A stretch of 41,758 bases of DNA from Streptomyces sp. ST2-7A (lineage in GTDB: Bacteria; Actinomycetota; Actinomycetes; Streptomycetales; Streptomycetaceae): positions 1-41,758 of the forward strand of contig NZ_JAJUWS010000055.1 in NCBI RefSeq assembly GCF_021390475.1. The letters are read 5' to 3'. A program made the position numbers and the translations under genes. The notes below the pieces were generated by a model. It saw only the letters and a list, made by a program, of their open reading frames with translations, was not told where the DNA came from and did not search any database. Shown here one piece after another: positions 33,459 to 41,483 of the stretch (position 1 is the stretch's first letter; every line of letters starts with the position of its first letter).

Positions 33459-34970
33459 TCAGCCGCAGCCGCAGCGGCTCAGCGCCGCCGCGGCCCGGTC
33501 CAGGGCGTCCTGCGCCGCGTCGGGCGAGGTGGTGCCCTCGGTGAGGAAGGCGAACGCCAGAACCCTGCCGTCGGTGTCCACCACCGTGCCCGCCAGGGCG
33601 TTCACGCCGGTGAGGGTGCCGGTCTTGGCCCGCACCACGCCCGCCCCCACGTCCGGGTAACGGGAGTCCAGGGTTCCGGTGAAACCCGCCACCGGCAGGC
33701 CGGTGAGCACCGACCGCAGTTCCGGCCGGGCGGGGTCGGCGGCCAGGGCGAGCAGTCCGACCAGCGCGTCGGTGGTCATCCGTCCCGAGCGGTCCAGTCC
33801 ACTGCCGTCGGTCACCCGGAGGCCCTCCATGGGCAGCCCGAGTTCGGCGAGTGACTCGGTGACGCCCCGGGCCGCGCCGGTCAGGCCGGAGCCGTGGCCG
33901 CGCGCCTCCCCCACCGCCCGGGCCAGTGACTCGGCCATGTCGTTGTCGCTGTCGGTGAGCATCTCCTCGGTCAGTACCGAGAGCGGCGCGGAGCGGTGGA
34001 CGGCCAGCTCCTCCGCCTTCCTCGGCACCGCGCGGGGGGCGGCGGAGGAGCCGCGCACCTCGATGCCCTCCGCCTCCAGCAGGCGCACGAACGCGCCCGC
34101 CGCGTCCGCCGCCGGGTCCGCCGAACGCGGGGCGGGGCCGGTAGTGCTGTCGTCCAGTCGGCCGGCGTTGACCATCAGCGCGGTGAACGGCGCGATGTTG
34201 TGGTTGACGCCGATGGGGTGGTGCGACGGCGTGCCGTCGGAGCCGGCGTCCCAGCCGACACCGACCGCGTCGACGCCTCGCTCCCGCAGCACCTCGGCGG
34301 TGCGCGCGGCGAGTCGGCCCAGGTCCCGTGGGGCGAGGTTGGTGTCGCCGCCACCGACCAGGATCACCCGCTCGCGGTCCGGATCCAGGACCACCCGGGT
34401 GATCAGCCGGTGGTCGGGGCCCAGGGTGTGCAGCGCGGCGGCGGCGGTGGCGGGCTTCACCGTCGAGGCGGGCGCCATCGACCGGTCCCCGTTCCGGGAG
34501 TACAGCGGGCGGCCGTCGGCCAGGTCGATGACGGTGGCGGCCGGCGCGGTGCCCAGCGCCGGATCGTCGAGCAGCGGATCCAGGACCGAGGCGGGGTCGA
34601 GCGGTGCCGGGTTCCCGACGACCCCCCGGTCGCGGTCGGCGGGGGCCGGCTCGGCGCCGGGGAAGAAGTCGATCACCCGGGGTCCGAGCGCTTCCAGCAC
34701 CGGCCCCGCCGGCGGCGCGGCGGCCGGGGGCCCGGCCTCCGGTTCGGAACCACCCGAACGGTCGCCGGCCGTTCCGGTGTCCCACGCCCCGGTGGGCGCC
34801 CCGGCCGCGACGGCTGCGCGGGTGCGCTCCGCCTCGCGCTGTCCGGCGTCCCACGGCCCCGACAGGACGATCGCCCCCATCGCCGCCGCCACGCCCACCG
34901 CCGCGGCCAACGCCGCCGGACGGTGGGCCCCCCGGTGTCGCCGGACCGTCTCCCGCACCACATCCCGCAC
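33459..34970 (-). CDS. dacB: D-alanyl-D-alanine carboxypeptidase/endopeptidase, PBP4 (S13) family
   Basis: Low-molecular-weight penicillin-binding protein that trims peptidoglycan stem peptides outside the membrane. 503 aa from GTG 34970. An uncleaved or cleaved N-terminal helix (~18-40) is followed by a disordered Ala/Pro/Gly linker to ~115. Active-site motifs are S169-T-V-K172 (in MAPASTVKPA), S-D-N at ~340 (TDSDNDMAESLA) and K-T-G at ~447 (RAKTGTLTGVNAL). The ILVGGGDTNLAPRDLG block and an inserted domain between SxxK and SxN place it in the S13 group. It diverges from ppa across 87 bp. Confidence 0.94.
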   Translation of the reverse strand: MRDVVRETVRRHRGAHRPAALAAAVGVAAAMGAIVLSGPWDAGQREAERTRAAVAAGAPTGAWDTGTAGDRSGGSEPEAGPPAAAPPAGPVLEALGPRVIDFFPGAEPAPADRDRGVVGNPAPLDPASVLDPLLDDPALGTAPAATVIDLADGRPLYSRNGDRSMAPASTVKPATAAAALHTLGPDHRLITRVVLDPDRERVILVGGGDTNLAPRDLGRLAARTAEVLRERGVDAVGVGWDAGSDGTPSHHPIGVNHNIAPFTALMVNAGRLDDSTTGPAPRSADPAADAAGAFVRLLEAEGIEVRGSSAAPRAVPRKAEELAVHRSAPLSVLTEEMLTDSDNDMAESLARAVGEARGHGSGLTGAARGVTESLAELGLPMEGLRVTDGSGLDRSGRMTTDALVGLLALAADPARPELRSVLTGLPVAGFTGTLDSRYPDVGAGVVRAKTGTLTGVNALAGTVVDTDGRVLAFAFLTEGTTSPDAAQDALDRAAAALSRCGCG

Positions 34971-35057
34971 CTGTCACCAGCCCCTTTCGCGACCACGGCA
35001 CCGCCCGGGGGAAACTAAACCATTCGTAGCCGGTCACGACGCATAAGGAGCCTCCCC
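34971..35057. promoter_or_regulatory. Divergent dacB/ppa promoter region
   Basis: An 87-bp, comparatively A/T-rich gap that must drive dacB leftward and ppa rightward. On the plus strand a GGAAAC followed 17 nt later by GTCA resembles an ECF sigma-factor promoter layout, but this is weak. AAGGAG at 35045-35050 is the ppa ribosome site. Confidence 0.45.
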
Positions 35058-35555
35058 GTGGAGTTCGACGTCACCATCGAGATTCCGAAGGGTTCGCGGA
35101 ACAAGTACGAGGTGGATCACGAGACCGGACGCCTCCGGCTCGACCGCCACCTGTTCACCTCGACGGTGTACCCGGCCGACTACGGCTTCGTGGAGAACAC
35201 CCTCGGCGAGGACGGCGATCCGCTGGACGCCCTGGTCATCCTCGACGAACCCACCTTCCCGGGCTGCCTGATCCGCTGCCGCGTCATCGGCATGTTCCGG
35301 ATGACCGACGAGGCCGGCGGCGACGACAAGCTGCTGTGCGTGCCCGCCGGTGACCCGCGCATGGAGCACCTGACCGACATCGGCGACGTCAGCGAGTTCG
35401 ACCGCCTGGAGATCCAGCACTTCTTCGAGGTCTACAAGGACCTGGAGCCCGGCAAGTCCGTCGAGGGCGCCGACTGGGTGGGGCGTGCCGACGCCGAGGC
35501 CGAGATCGAGCGCTCGTACAAGCGGCTGACCGATCGCGGTGGCGACAAGCACTGA
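35058..35555 (+). CDS. ppa: Inorganic pyrophosphatase
   Basis: Soluble family I enzyme hydrolysing pyrophosphate to phosphate. 165 aa. Metal-binding blocks: EIPKGSRNKYEVD (~8-20), YPADYGFVENTLGEDGDPLDALVI (in part, ~38-62, carrying the D-x-D-P-x-D core) and PAGDPRMEHLTDIGDV with HFFEVYKDLE near 115-130. GTG 35058 is 7 nt after AAGGAG. It converges with the exporter gene; only 39 bp separate the stops, and both stop codons lie within a 7-bp inverted repeat (tgaggtc 35553-35559, gacctca 35591-35597) that may act as a shared terminator. Confidence 0.98.
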   Translation: MEFDVTIEIPKGSRNKYEVDHETGRLRLDRHLFTSTVYPADYGFVENTLGEDGDPLDALVILDEPTFPGCLIRCRVIGMFRMTDEAGGDDKLLCVPAGDPRMEHLTDIGDVSEFDRLEIQHFFEVYKDLEPGKSVEGADWVGRADAEAEIERSYKRLTDRGGDKH

Positions 35556-35594
35556 GGTCGCCGACCCCGTCGCGGCCGGTGGGGGGGCCGGACC

Positions 35595-37199
35595 TCAGAA
35601 CCCGCGGGTGCGCTTGGCGCCGCGCCGCCCCGCGATCGGACTGAGCCGGCCGGGCGTACCGATGAACAACCGCGCGATCTCACTCCCCAGGTTCACTCCG
35701 ATGGCGATCGCCAGCGACAGCGTCGCCGCGCGCAGCAGGTGCTGGCCACCGGTGACGATGCTGCCCTGTGCCAATCCCAGCAGCCCGAAGTACAGGGCGC
35801 TTCCCGGCAGCAGTGGGCCGATCGCCGCCGTCACGTACGGCAGGGCCGAGGTGAGCCGGTGGCGGGCCAGCAGTTGCCCGAAGAGCCCGACCATCCCGGC
35901 GCCCACCAACGTCGCCGCGAACGGGGAGATGCCCCCCACGTCGTGCAGGGCACCGAACATCAGCCAGGCCACGCCCCCGTTGAGAACGGCCGCCGGCAGG
36001 GTCGCCCGGTCCTGTTGCAGCATCACGCAGAACGCCAGGGCCAGCGCCATCGCCGCCAGCAGTTGCATCACGGGGCGGTTCTGCGTGTACAGACCCTCCG
36101 GGTTGAGGACGACACCCGTGGTCTCCCCGATGTAGAGCATCGCCAGCACCCCGATGACGATGCCCGCGATCAGGTAGAGCACCTCCAACATGCGGGCGGC
36201 GGCGGTGATGTAGTAGCCGGTGAGCCCGTCCTGAACGCTGGCCACCATGGCCCGTCCGGGGAAGAGCGCGAAGAGCCCGCCGGTGATCACCGCGGCGGCC
36301 CGCACCAGTCCGGGTTGCATGGCCGCGATGGCCACGCCCACCGCGGCCGGCCCCGTCGCCGCCGCCACGAACTGGTAGAACTCCGGCAACCCCCGGGCGG
36401 CCAGCAACCAGGCCAGGCGATCGCCGATCATGGCGCCGAGCGCCGCCAGGAAGAACACCAGCCACCCCCCGCCCACCAACACGCTCGCCGAGCCCGCCAG
36501 CAGGCCGGCGGCGGCCGTGATCTGCCACTTGGTGAAGGGGTGGCGGTTGCGGCGTATGTCGGCCAGCCGACCGTAGGACTCCTCCAGGGTCACCGACCCG
36601 GCGGTGATGTCGTCCACGAGGCGGAAGACCGACGCCAGGCGGGTGTAGTCGGTACCGCGCCGCCGCACGATGCGGTTCAACGACACCGGGGCGTCCACCA
36701 GCGAGGGCTGGTGGGTGATCGAGATCAGGGTGAAGGTGACCGTCGCCTCGCAACGGTCCAGGCCGTAGGCGTGGGCGATGGCGAACATCGCCGTCTCCAC
36801 GTCCTCCGCGCCCTCGCCGGTGGCCAACAGCAACTCACCGATGCGCAGGGTCAGGTCCAGGATGCGCGGCACCGGCGGCCCGCCGCCCTCCTCCCGCTCG
36901 GCCGAGGCCGGTGGCTCCGGGGCCGGGCGCTCCGCCAACGGCAACCGCACCATGTGGCGCATCCGGTCCTGCCACGCCAGCGGCTGGTTGGTGCGGGTCA
37001 GCATCGGGATGCCGGCCGCCGGCGTGAACGCCGGGTCGGGGCGCACGGGCCGGAAGTCGCTGTGGGATTCGACGGCGGTTCGGGGGCGGAGCCCCTCGGG
37101 AACCGCGAACTCCGAGGTGGGGTTCTCCTCCTCCGGCGGCGACAGCCTCAGCCCCTCCGGAACCGCGAATTCCGAGGTGTGGTGCTCGTCCTCGGCCAC
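35595..37199 (-). CDS. Threonine/serine exporter family protein (ThrE-like)
   Basis: 534-aa membrane protein fusing both ThrE halves. Residues 1-110 are cytoplasmic and Pro/Glu-rich, with a duplicated SEFAVPEGLR segment near residues 10 and 30. A DUF1212-type domain follows: LDLTLRIGELLLATGEGAEDVETAM (in part, ~113), the conserved start of ThrE, then about five helices (~225-345). The C-terminal half has about five more helices (~350-515) with TQNRPVMQLLAAMALALAFC and LLPGSALYFGLLGL. In corynebacteria ThrE exports threonine and serine; substrates here are inferred. GTG 37199 is preceded by AAGGAG 10 nt upstream. It diverges from the DUF368 gene. Confidence 0.9.
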   Translation of the reverse strand: MAEDEHHTSEFAVPEGLRLSPPEEENPTSEFAVPEGLRPRTAVESHSDFRPVRPDPAFTPAAGIPMLTRTNQPLAWQDRMRHMVRLPLAERPAPEPPASAEREEGGGPPVPRILDLTLRIGELLLATGEGAEDVETAMFAIAHAYGLDRCEATVTFTLISITHQPSLVDAPVSLNRIVRRRGTDYTRLASVFRLVDDITAGSVTLEESYGRLADIRRNRHPFTKWQITAAAGLLAGSASVLVGGGWLVFFLAALGAMIGDRLAWLLAARGLPEFYQFVAAATGPAAVGVAIAAMQPGLVRAAAVITGGLFALFPGRAMVASVQDGLTGYYITAAARMLEVLYLIAGIVIGVLAMLYIGETTGVVLNPEGLYTQNRPVMQLLAAMALALAFCVMLQQDRATLPAAVLNGGVAWLMFGALHDVGGISPFAATLVGAGMVGLFGQLLARHRLTSALPYVTAAIGPLLPGSALYFGLLGLAQGSIVTGGQHLLRAATLSLAIAIGVNLGSEIARLFIGTPGRLSPIAGRRGAKRTRGF

Positions 37200-37421
37200 G
37201 TCGGCAGCACTCCTTCACATCACACGCGTGTCCCGGTCATCCCCCGCCCGACGAAGTGGGTGACCCATCCGAAAGGCTCTCCGGCGAAGCATAGGATGAG
37301 TGGGGCCGTGTGCCGGACCAGGCGCCCCCGGGTGGGCCGTGAGCCCTGTCACCGGCGGCGATCCGACACGCGGAGCACCACCGGGCGTGCCCGCCCTTCC
37401 CGATCCGTGTGAGTGGAGACC

Positions 37422-38513
37422 ATGGCAATGCACTCCGACGTTCCCGGGGCCACCGGGCGCCCCCGTCCCACCGGGGCCGGACCCCTCGCGCCGGGGGCCT
37501 CCGTCGACCCGGAGGCGACGACGCCGCTCGCGGCCGTCCCGCTCGTCGCCGCCGGCGGGCCGCACTCCCCCACCCGGCCGCCGGCGCGCCGCGAGAACCG
37601 CGTCGCCAACGGCCTGCGCGGATCGCTGATCGGCGTCGCCGAGGCGCTGCCCGGCATCAGCGGCGGCACCATCGCACTGATCGTCGGCGTCTACGAACGT
37701 CTGATCGGCGCGGCCGGGCACCTGGGGGCGGCCCTGCGGTTCGCCGTCACCGACCTCCCCGCGGGACGGGGCCCGGGCCGGGCCCTGGAGGAGAACCGCC
37801 GGGCCGACTGGGGGCTGCTCATTCCGCTGGCCATCGGCATGGTCGTCGGGCTGCTGCTCAGCGCCAAACTGCTCGCCCCGCTGGTCACCGACCACGGCCA
37901 GTACGCCTACGCCGTCTTCTTCGGTCTGGTGCTCGCCTCGCTGTGGATTCCCTTCTCCGGCTCCGGCGGCCGGTGGAAGGCACGCGAATGGCTGACCGCC
38001 GTGGTGGCGGCCGGCCTGGCGTTCTGGCTGACCTCGCTCTCCCTGGGCGGAGCCGCCGACAACCCGCTCGCGGTGATCGGGTCGGGCGCCATCGCGGTGT
38101 GCGCCCTGGTGCTGCCGGGGCTGTCGGGCTCCTTCCTGCTGCTGGCCCTGGGCATGTACGAGCCGACCATCGAGGCCGTCAACGAGCGGGACCTCGGGTA
38201 CGTCGGGATCTTCGCCACCGGCGCCGTGATCGGCCTGGTGTGCATCGTGAAGCTGCTGCGCATGCTGCTGGAGCGGCACCACCGGGTCACGCTGGTGGTG
38301 CTGACCGGGTTGATGGCCGGGTCGCTGCGGGCGCTGTGGCCCTGGCAGGGCGACGAGCACGACCGCAGTCTGTACGCCCCCGACGAGGGGGTGGGGCTGA
38401 CGGTGCTGCTCTTCCTGATCGGTTTCGCCCTGGTGACGGCGGTGCTGGTCGCCGGACACCGGCGCACCGCCGCCGCCGAGGGGCGCGGCCGGCGCCGGCA
38501 CGCCCGGAACTGA
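37422..38513 (+). CDS. DUF368 membrane protein, PopT-like polyprenyl-phosphate transporter
   Basis: 363-aa membrane protein. Residues 1-65 are disordered. The family's duplicated motif appears as LPGISGGTIALIVGVYERL (~82) and LPGLSGSFLLLALGMYEP (~232), each at a membrane re-entrant position, with about eight helices in all. Family knowledge: DUF368 proteins (PopT) were reported to recycle undecaprenyl phosphate across the membrane, the lipid carrier for peptidoglycan and teichoic acid. GGAG lies 3-4 nt before ATG 37422; the ATG at 37428 is also possible, as is GTG 37413. A TAGGAT box at 37292-37297 may be its promoter -10. A very strong terminator follows. Confidence 0.88.
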   Translation: MAMHSDVPGATGRPRPTGAGPLAPGASVDPEATTPLAAVPLVAAGGPHSPTRPPARRENRVANGLRGSLIGVAEALPGISGGTIALIVGVYERLIGAAGHLGAALRFAVTDLPAGRGPGRALEENRRADWGLLIPLAIGMVVGLLLSAKLLAPLVTDHGQYAYAVFFGLVLASLWIPFSGSGGRWKAREWLTAVVAAGLAFWLTSLSLGGAADNPLAVIGSGAIAVCALVLPGLSGSFLLLALGMYEPTIEAVNERDLGYVGIFATGAVIGLVCIVKLLRMLLERHHRVTLVVLTGLMAGSLRALWPWQGDEHDRSLYAPDEGVGLTVLLFLIGFALVTAVLVAGHRRTAAAEGRGRRRHARN

Positions 38514-38906
38514 ACCGCCCCGTCCGGGGACCGGGACACGTGCCCGGCCCCCGGACGACGAACGCCCCGCCGGACCCGTCCGGCGGGGCGTTCGTCTTTC
38601 GGCCCGCCGGGCCGTCTCGGCTCGGAAACCGGTCGCGTCAGGTCACGCCCCTCCCCGATCCCGGGGCCGGTGGTGACGGTGACGGTGGCGGTGACGGTGG
38701 CGGTGGCCGGGGCCGGTGGTGACGGTGGCGGTGGCCGGGGCGGTCGGCTCTCCCGACACGCGACCGGCAGCGGGCACCGAACGGGGTCGGCTCCGGAGCC
38801 CCGCCCATCGCGGGGGCGCGGCGGGTCACCGGGGTCGGGACGGGCCCTCATGGGGACGGAACCGTTGCCCCGGGCCGGCCGCCCGCGCCACGGGCGACGG
38901 AGGCCG
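38514..38906. other. Convergent gap with terminator and simple repeats
   Basis: No gene supported. After the terminator, 38670-38745 contains repeated ggtgacggtggcggt / ggccggggccggtggtgacggtggcggt units (a simple GC-rich minisatellite). The rest is unremarkable. Confidence 0.6.
38557..38600 (+). terminator. Strong rho-independent-type terminator
   Basis: 18-bp perfect stem, 38557-38574 against 38579-38596, 4-nt loop, followed by tttc. It lies 43 bp after the DUF368 stop and may also end the convergent regulator transcript. Confidence 0.92.
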
Positions 38907-39680
38907 TCAGTCGCCCGTGGTGCCCCGACGGGCGGCGTTGGCCCGGATGGCGTCCCGCAGCCAACCGGCCATCCCCTCCCGCACCCGCTCGTACGTGGCG
39001 GTGAACCGCTCGTCCGCCACGTACATGTCGCCCAGGTTGACGTGCAGGGCGTGGTCGCAGGGGTAGAACCAGCGGCAGATCTGCCGGCGGTGCTCCTCCG
39101 CCAGGTCCGTTCCCTCGGGGGAGTCGGGGGCGGTGCCGGCCGCCACCAGGGCCGCGACGCGCGCGTTGAGGTCATCGCCCTCGGCCTTGATCCGCCGCCA
39201 GTCCTCCTTGGTGTACCGGGCCGAACGACGCCGGGACTCGGCCCATGCGTCCGTGTCACCCCAGCGCTCCTCGGCCTCCCGGTCGTACGCCTCCCAGTCG
39301 TGGTCGCGGCCGAAAACCTCGAACCGCTCCTCGGGGGTGAGGTTGATTCCCATGCGTCTCGCCTCCATGGCTCGCTCCACGGCGGCGGCCATCCGTCGCA
39401 GCTTCTCGATCCGCTCGGTGAGCAGGTGATGCTGCCGACGGAGCCGGTCGGTCGGGTCGAGGTCCGGGTCGTCCACCAGGACCGCGATCTCCTCCAACGG
39501 GAAACCCAACTCCCGGTGGAAGAGGATCCGCTGCAACCGATCGAGGTCCTTCTCCTCGTACCGGCGGTGCCCGGCGTACGTGCGCCCGCTCGGCTCCAAC
39601 AGTCCGATCGCGTCGTAGTGGTGCAGGGTCCGCACACTGACCCCGGCGAATCGGGCCACCTCACCCACCGACCAGCCCAT
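38907..39680 (-). CDS. MerR-family regulator with TipAS ligand-binding domain (TipA-like)
   Basis: 257-aa transcription activator resembling TipAL of S. lividans along its whole length. MerR winged helix (SVGEVARFAGVSVRTLHHYD, residues 4-23; HRRYEEKDLDRL) at 1-70, dimerisation helix ~80-110, TipAS domain from ~112 (GINLTPEERFEVFG; YTKEDWRRI; LGDMYVADERFT). TipAL captures thiopeptides covalently through Cys214. Here the aligned residue is Asn215 (ALHVNLGDMY), while the nearby Cys207 equivalent is kept as Cys208. So the ligand is probably not bound in the same covalent way. ATG 39680 follows a GGAGG site. Upstream lies a tipA-type promoter, so autoactivation is expected. Confidence 0.92.
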   Translation of the reverse strand: MGWSVGEVARFAGVSVRTLHHYDAIGLLEPSGRTYAGHRRYEEKDLDRLQRILFHRELGFPLEEIAVLVDDPDLDPTDRLRRQHHLLTERIEKLRRMAAAVERAMEARRMGINLTPEERFEVFGRDHDWEAYDREAEERWGDTDAWAESRRRSARYTKEDWRRIKAEGDDLNARVAALVAAGTAPDSPEGTDLAEEHRRQICRWFYPCDHALHVNLGDMYVADERFTATYERVREGMAGWLRDAIRANAARRGTTGD

Positions 39681-39708
39681 GGCCGCCTCCTTCGTGTTCC
39701 GACACCCC

Positions 39709-39739
39709 ACGGTGGCGCCTCACGCCACGTGAGGTGCAA
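39709..39739 (-). promoter_or_regulatory. tipA-like promoter with MerR operator
   Basis: On the minus strand, TTGCAC (39739-39734) and CACCGT (39714-39709) are separated by 19 bp, the over-long spacer of MerR-activated promoters. The spacer carries the inverted repeat CCTCACG-TGG-CGTGAGG (39734-39718). From memory the S. lividans tipA promoter has the same TTGCAC-CTCACGT..CGTGAGG-CAGCGT layout. Confidence 0.85.
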
Positions 39740-39792
39740 GCGCAACCACCGGCAGCCGGGGAGCCGCGCCCCCGGGTCGGACGGAAGTCGCT

Positions 39793-40067
39793 TCAGCGGA
39801 CGACGGCTTGGACCTCGGTCACCCGCACCGGGGTCTCCTGCCACTCACTCTCCAACGCCTCCGGCAGACCGGGCAGGGTGAGCGGGGCACCGTTGTTCTC
39901 GAAACGGACGTCGTACACCAACCGCGCCCGCGCCGGATGCGCGGCGAGCCCGTCCCCGTTCCTCGCCGTACCGTTCACCGACGCCCGATCGTAGACATGC
40001 GAACAGACATCGGACTCACGAACGACGAAGGGACAATCCATCACACCACTGCCATCACCCGGATCCA
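39793..40067. repeat. Long direct repeat, left copy
   Basis: 275 bp matching 41484-41758 with only three differences that I count by eye (one causes Asp to Ala). Homology begins exactly at the stop codon of the secreted-protein gene and runs to the window edge, so the true repeat is longer. Confidence 0.93.
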
Positions 40068-40710
40068 CCTCCAACCGCGCCGGCTCCGCGATCGCCACCA
40101 CCCCACCGGCCGAACTCCCCCGCACCTCACCATCCGACGGACCCTCCACCCACCACCACGTATCCACGAAGATCACCGCATGCACCGGCGGACTGTGCGC
40201 GAGCGTGAAATCAGGAACGACCAACTCCCCGAACGCCTCCCACGCCAACTCCTCCAACGAAAGACCGGAATCCCCCGGCGTGATGAACTCCCACACCCCG
40301 GGAAGCTCGCCCCCATCAAGGGCGTAACACTTCTTGAAGGTGTAGACGGAGTCTTCCGTGGGGGGCTCCTCCGGCCACATATCCGGAGTCGGATACAGAT
40401 ACGACGGAATGGCCGCCCAACACGCGTTCACCCCCTCACACCACTGCGCATCCCCCCTGCCCTCCACCAAGGACAGATCACACGAGAGGGAATTTACACC
40501 GCTACCGTCAGAGGGTTCGCTTTCGTTCTCTTGCCCCGGACTTGTTCCACGACAAATGTAGTCGATTCCACCATCTTCATGCTCGACGTAATAGAAATCT
40601 GGGCAGTTCGGCTGCGCAACCGCCTCGGACGGGAACGCCAGAAGAGAGGTTCCCAAAGCAGCAGCCAGCACAATCGACGCTACGCGAGAAGCACCGTGGC
40701 CAATCAACAT
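39793..40710 (-). CDS. Secreted protein of unknown function, intact copy
   Basis: 305 aa with a signal peptide (core VASIVLAAALGTSLLAF, likely cut at EAVA-QP near residue 33). The mature part has many Cys (CPDFYYVE, ICRG, SCDLSL, WCEGVNACW, KKCYAL, DCPF, VCSHVYD) that could form disulfides, aromatic-rich stretches (VDTWWWVEG), and a C-terminal beta-like region ending TPVRVTEVQAVVR. I do not recognise a catalytic motif. Its ATG overlaps the end of the lipoprotein gene by 7 nt, so the two are co-expressed. The last 275 bp recur almost identically at the right edge of the window. Confidence 0.78.
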   Translation of the reverse strand: MLIGHGASRVASIVLAAALGTSLLAFPSEAVAQPNCPDFYYVEHEDGGIDYICRGTSPGQENESEPSDGSGVNSLSCDLSLVEGRGDAQWCEGVNACWAAIPSYLYPTPDMWPEEPPTEDSVYTFKKCYALDGGELPGVWEFITPGDSGLSLEELAWEAFGELVVPDFTLAHSPPVHAVIFVDTWWWVEGPSDGEVRGSSAGGVVAIAEPARLEVDPGDGSGVMDCPFVVRESDVCSHVYDRASVNGTARNGDGLAAHPARARLVYDVRFENNGAPLTLPGLPEALESEWQETPVRVTEVQAVVR

Positions 40711-41252
40711 GAGATGGTCACCTCGTCGAACAAGCGAACTTGCGCGATCAACCAGCCTTCACTCGCGTTCTCTGCACGTACAACAGACGGCCCGATCCCC
40801 TGATTGCCCAACTCCACCTTTTCCCCCTCCCTGAAGAGATCCCAGTTCGTACTGTCGACGCACGCCTGCACCAACGCCTCGTTTTCTCCTTCGAGGGTGA
40901 CGGTGACCTCGCCGACATCCACTCCCCCCTCCCTCACATGGCCGGACTCCTTGAGGTTACCGATGCGATTGAACTCCAACTCCTTCACGTCATCGGTGGC
41001 AATTCCGTCAAGCATGCTCGGAGCAGGAATTTCCGACTCTCCCTCCATTTCTACTATCGCGGCCCAGTAAGAGCGAAAAACCCTTTCCAGCTCCGCCTCC
41101 GCGGTGGGCTCCTCCGGTTCGGCGGTCTCATCCACCGTCGGAACGGGGAGCACCAACTCTTCGCTCTCGTCACCACCGCCGGAGCAGGCGGACAGGAGCG
41201 CGATGGAAGCGATCAACGCCAGGAGCCGGAAACGCGGAGCAGAGTTCTTCAT
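40704..41252 (-). CDS. Putative lipoprotein paired with the secreted protein
   Basis: 182-aa protein with a lipobox LLSAC (lipid-modified Cys23) after MKNSAPRFRLLALIASIA. The segment 24-50 is acidic and Pro/Thr-rich (linker). The remainder looks like an NTF2-type fold: ERVFRSYWAAIVEMEG helix, SMLDGIATDDVKELEFN, GEVTVTLEGENEALVQACVDSTNWDLF and WLIAQVRLFDEVTISC. A second GTG lies one codon before the ATG, and a TAGGCT box ends 7 nt before that GTG (41255), so a leaderless start there is possible. Function unknown; probably anchored outside the membrane and working with the secreted partner. Confidence 0.8.
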   Translation of the reverse strand: MKNSAPRFRLLALIASIALLSACSGGGDESEELVLPVPTVDETAEPEEPTAEAELERVFRSYWAAIVEMEGESEIPAPSMLDGIATDDVKELEFNRIGNLKESGHVREGGVDVGEVTVTLEGENEALVQACVDSTNWDLFREGEKVELGNQGIGPSVVRAENASEGWLIAQVRLFDEVTISC

Positions 41253-41303
41253 CACGGCCCACAGCCTAGGAGAAGCAGCGACTGTGCGACACGCCGGGTG
41301 ACA

Positions 41304-41321
41304 CACCGTCATCGAACGGTG
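41304..41321. promoter_or_regulatory. Inverted repeat upstream of the lipoprotein gene
   Basis: caccgt (41304-41309) and acggtg (41316-41321) with a 6-nt spacer, about 50-70 bp before the lipoprotein start. It lies near the expected -35 side of the promoter and may be an operator. Confidence 0.35.
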
Positions 41322-41372
41322 ACGAACCAACATTCCCGGTTGGCCCGACAACCCTCGACGGTGGCGGGGGCG

Positions 41373-41450
41373 TCAGAGGGGGAAGACCGTGCGGCCGTGC
41401 TGCACGGAGATCCACTTGGTGTCGGTGAAGGCGTCCAACAGGACATCACC
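41373..41450 (-). pseudogene. Aldehyde dehydrogenase C-terminal remnant
   Basis: A short open frame ends at the TGA 41375-41373 and reads GDVLLDAFTDTKWISVQHGR..., resembling the last residues of NAD-dependent aldehyde dehydrogenases ([DE]-x-F-T-[DE]-x-[KR]-W-[IV]-[ST]-V-Q). The frame is closed by a stop upstream (41484 side), so only about 25 residues remain. It lies exactly between the two copies of the duplicated secreted-protein gene. Confidence 0.5.
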
Positions 41451-41483
41451 GGCGGTCCGGGACCCGCGCGCCGGGGGTATATG

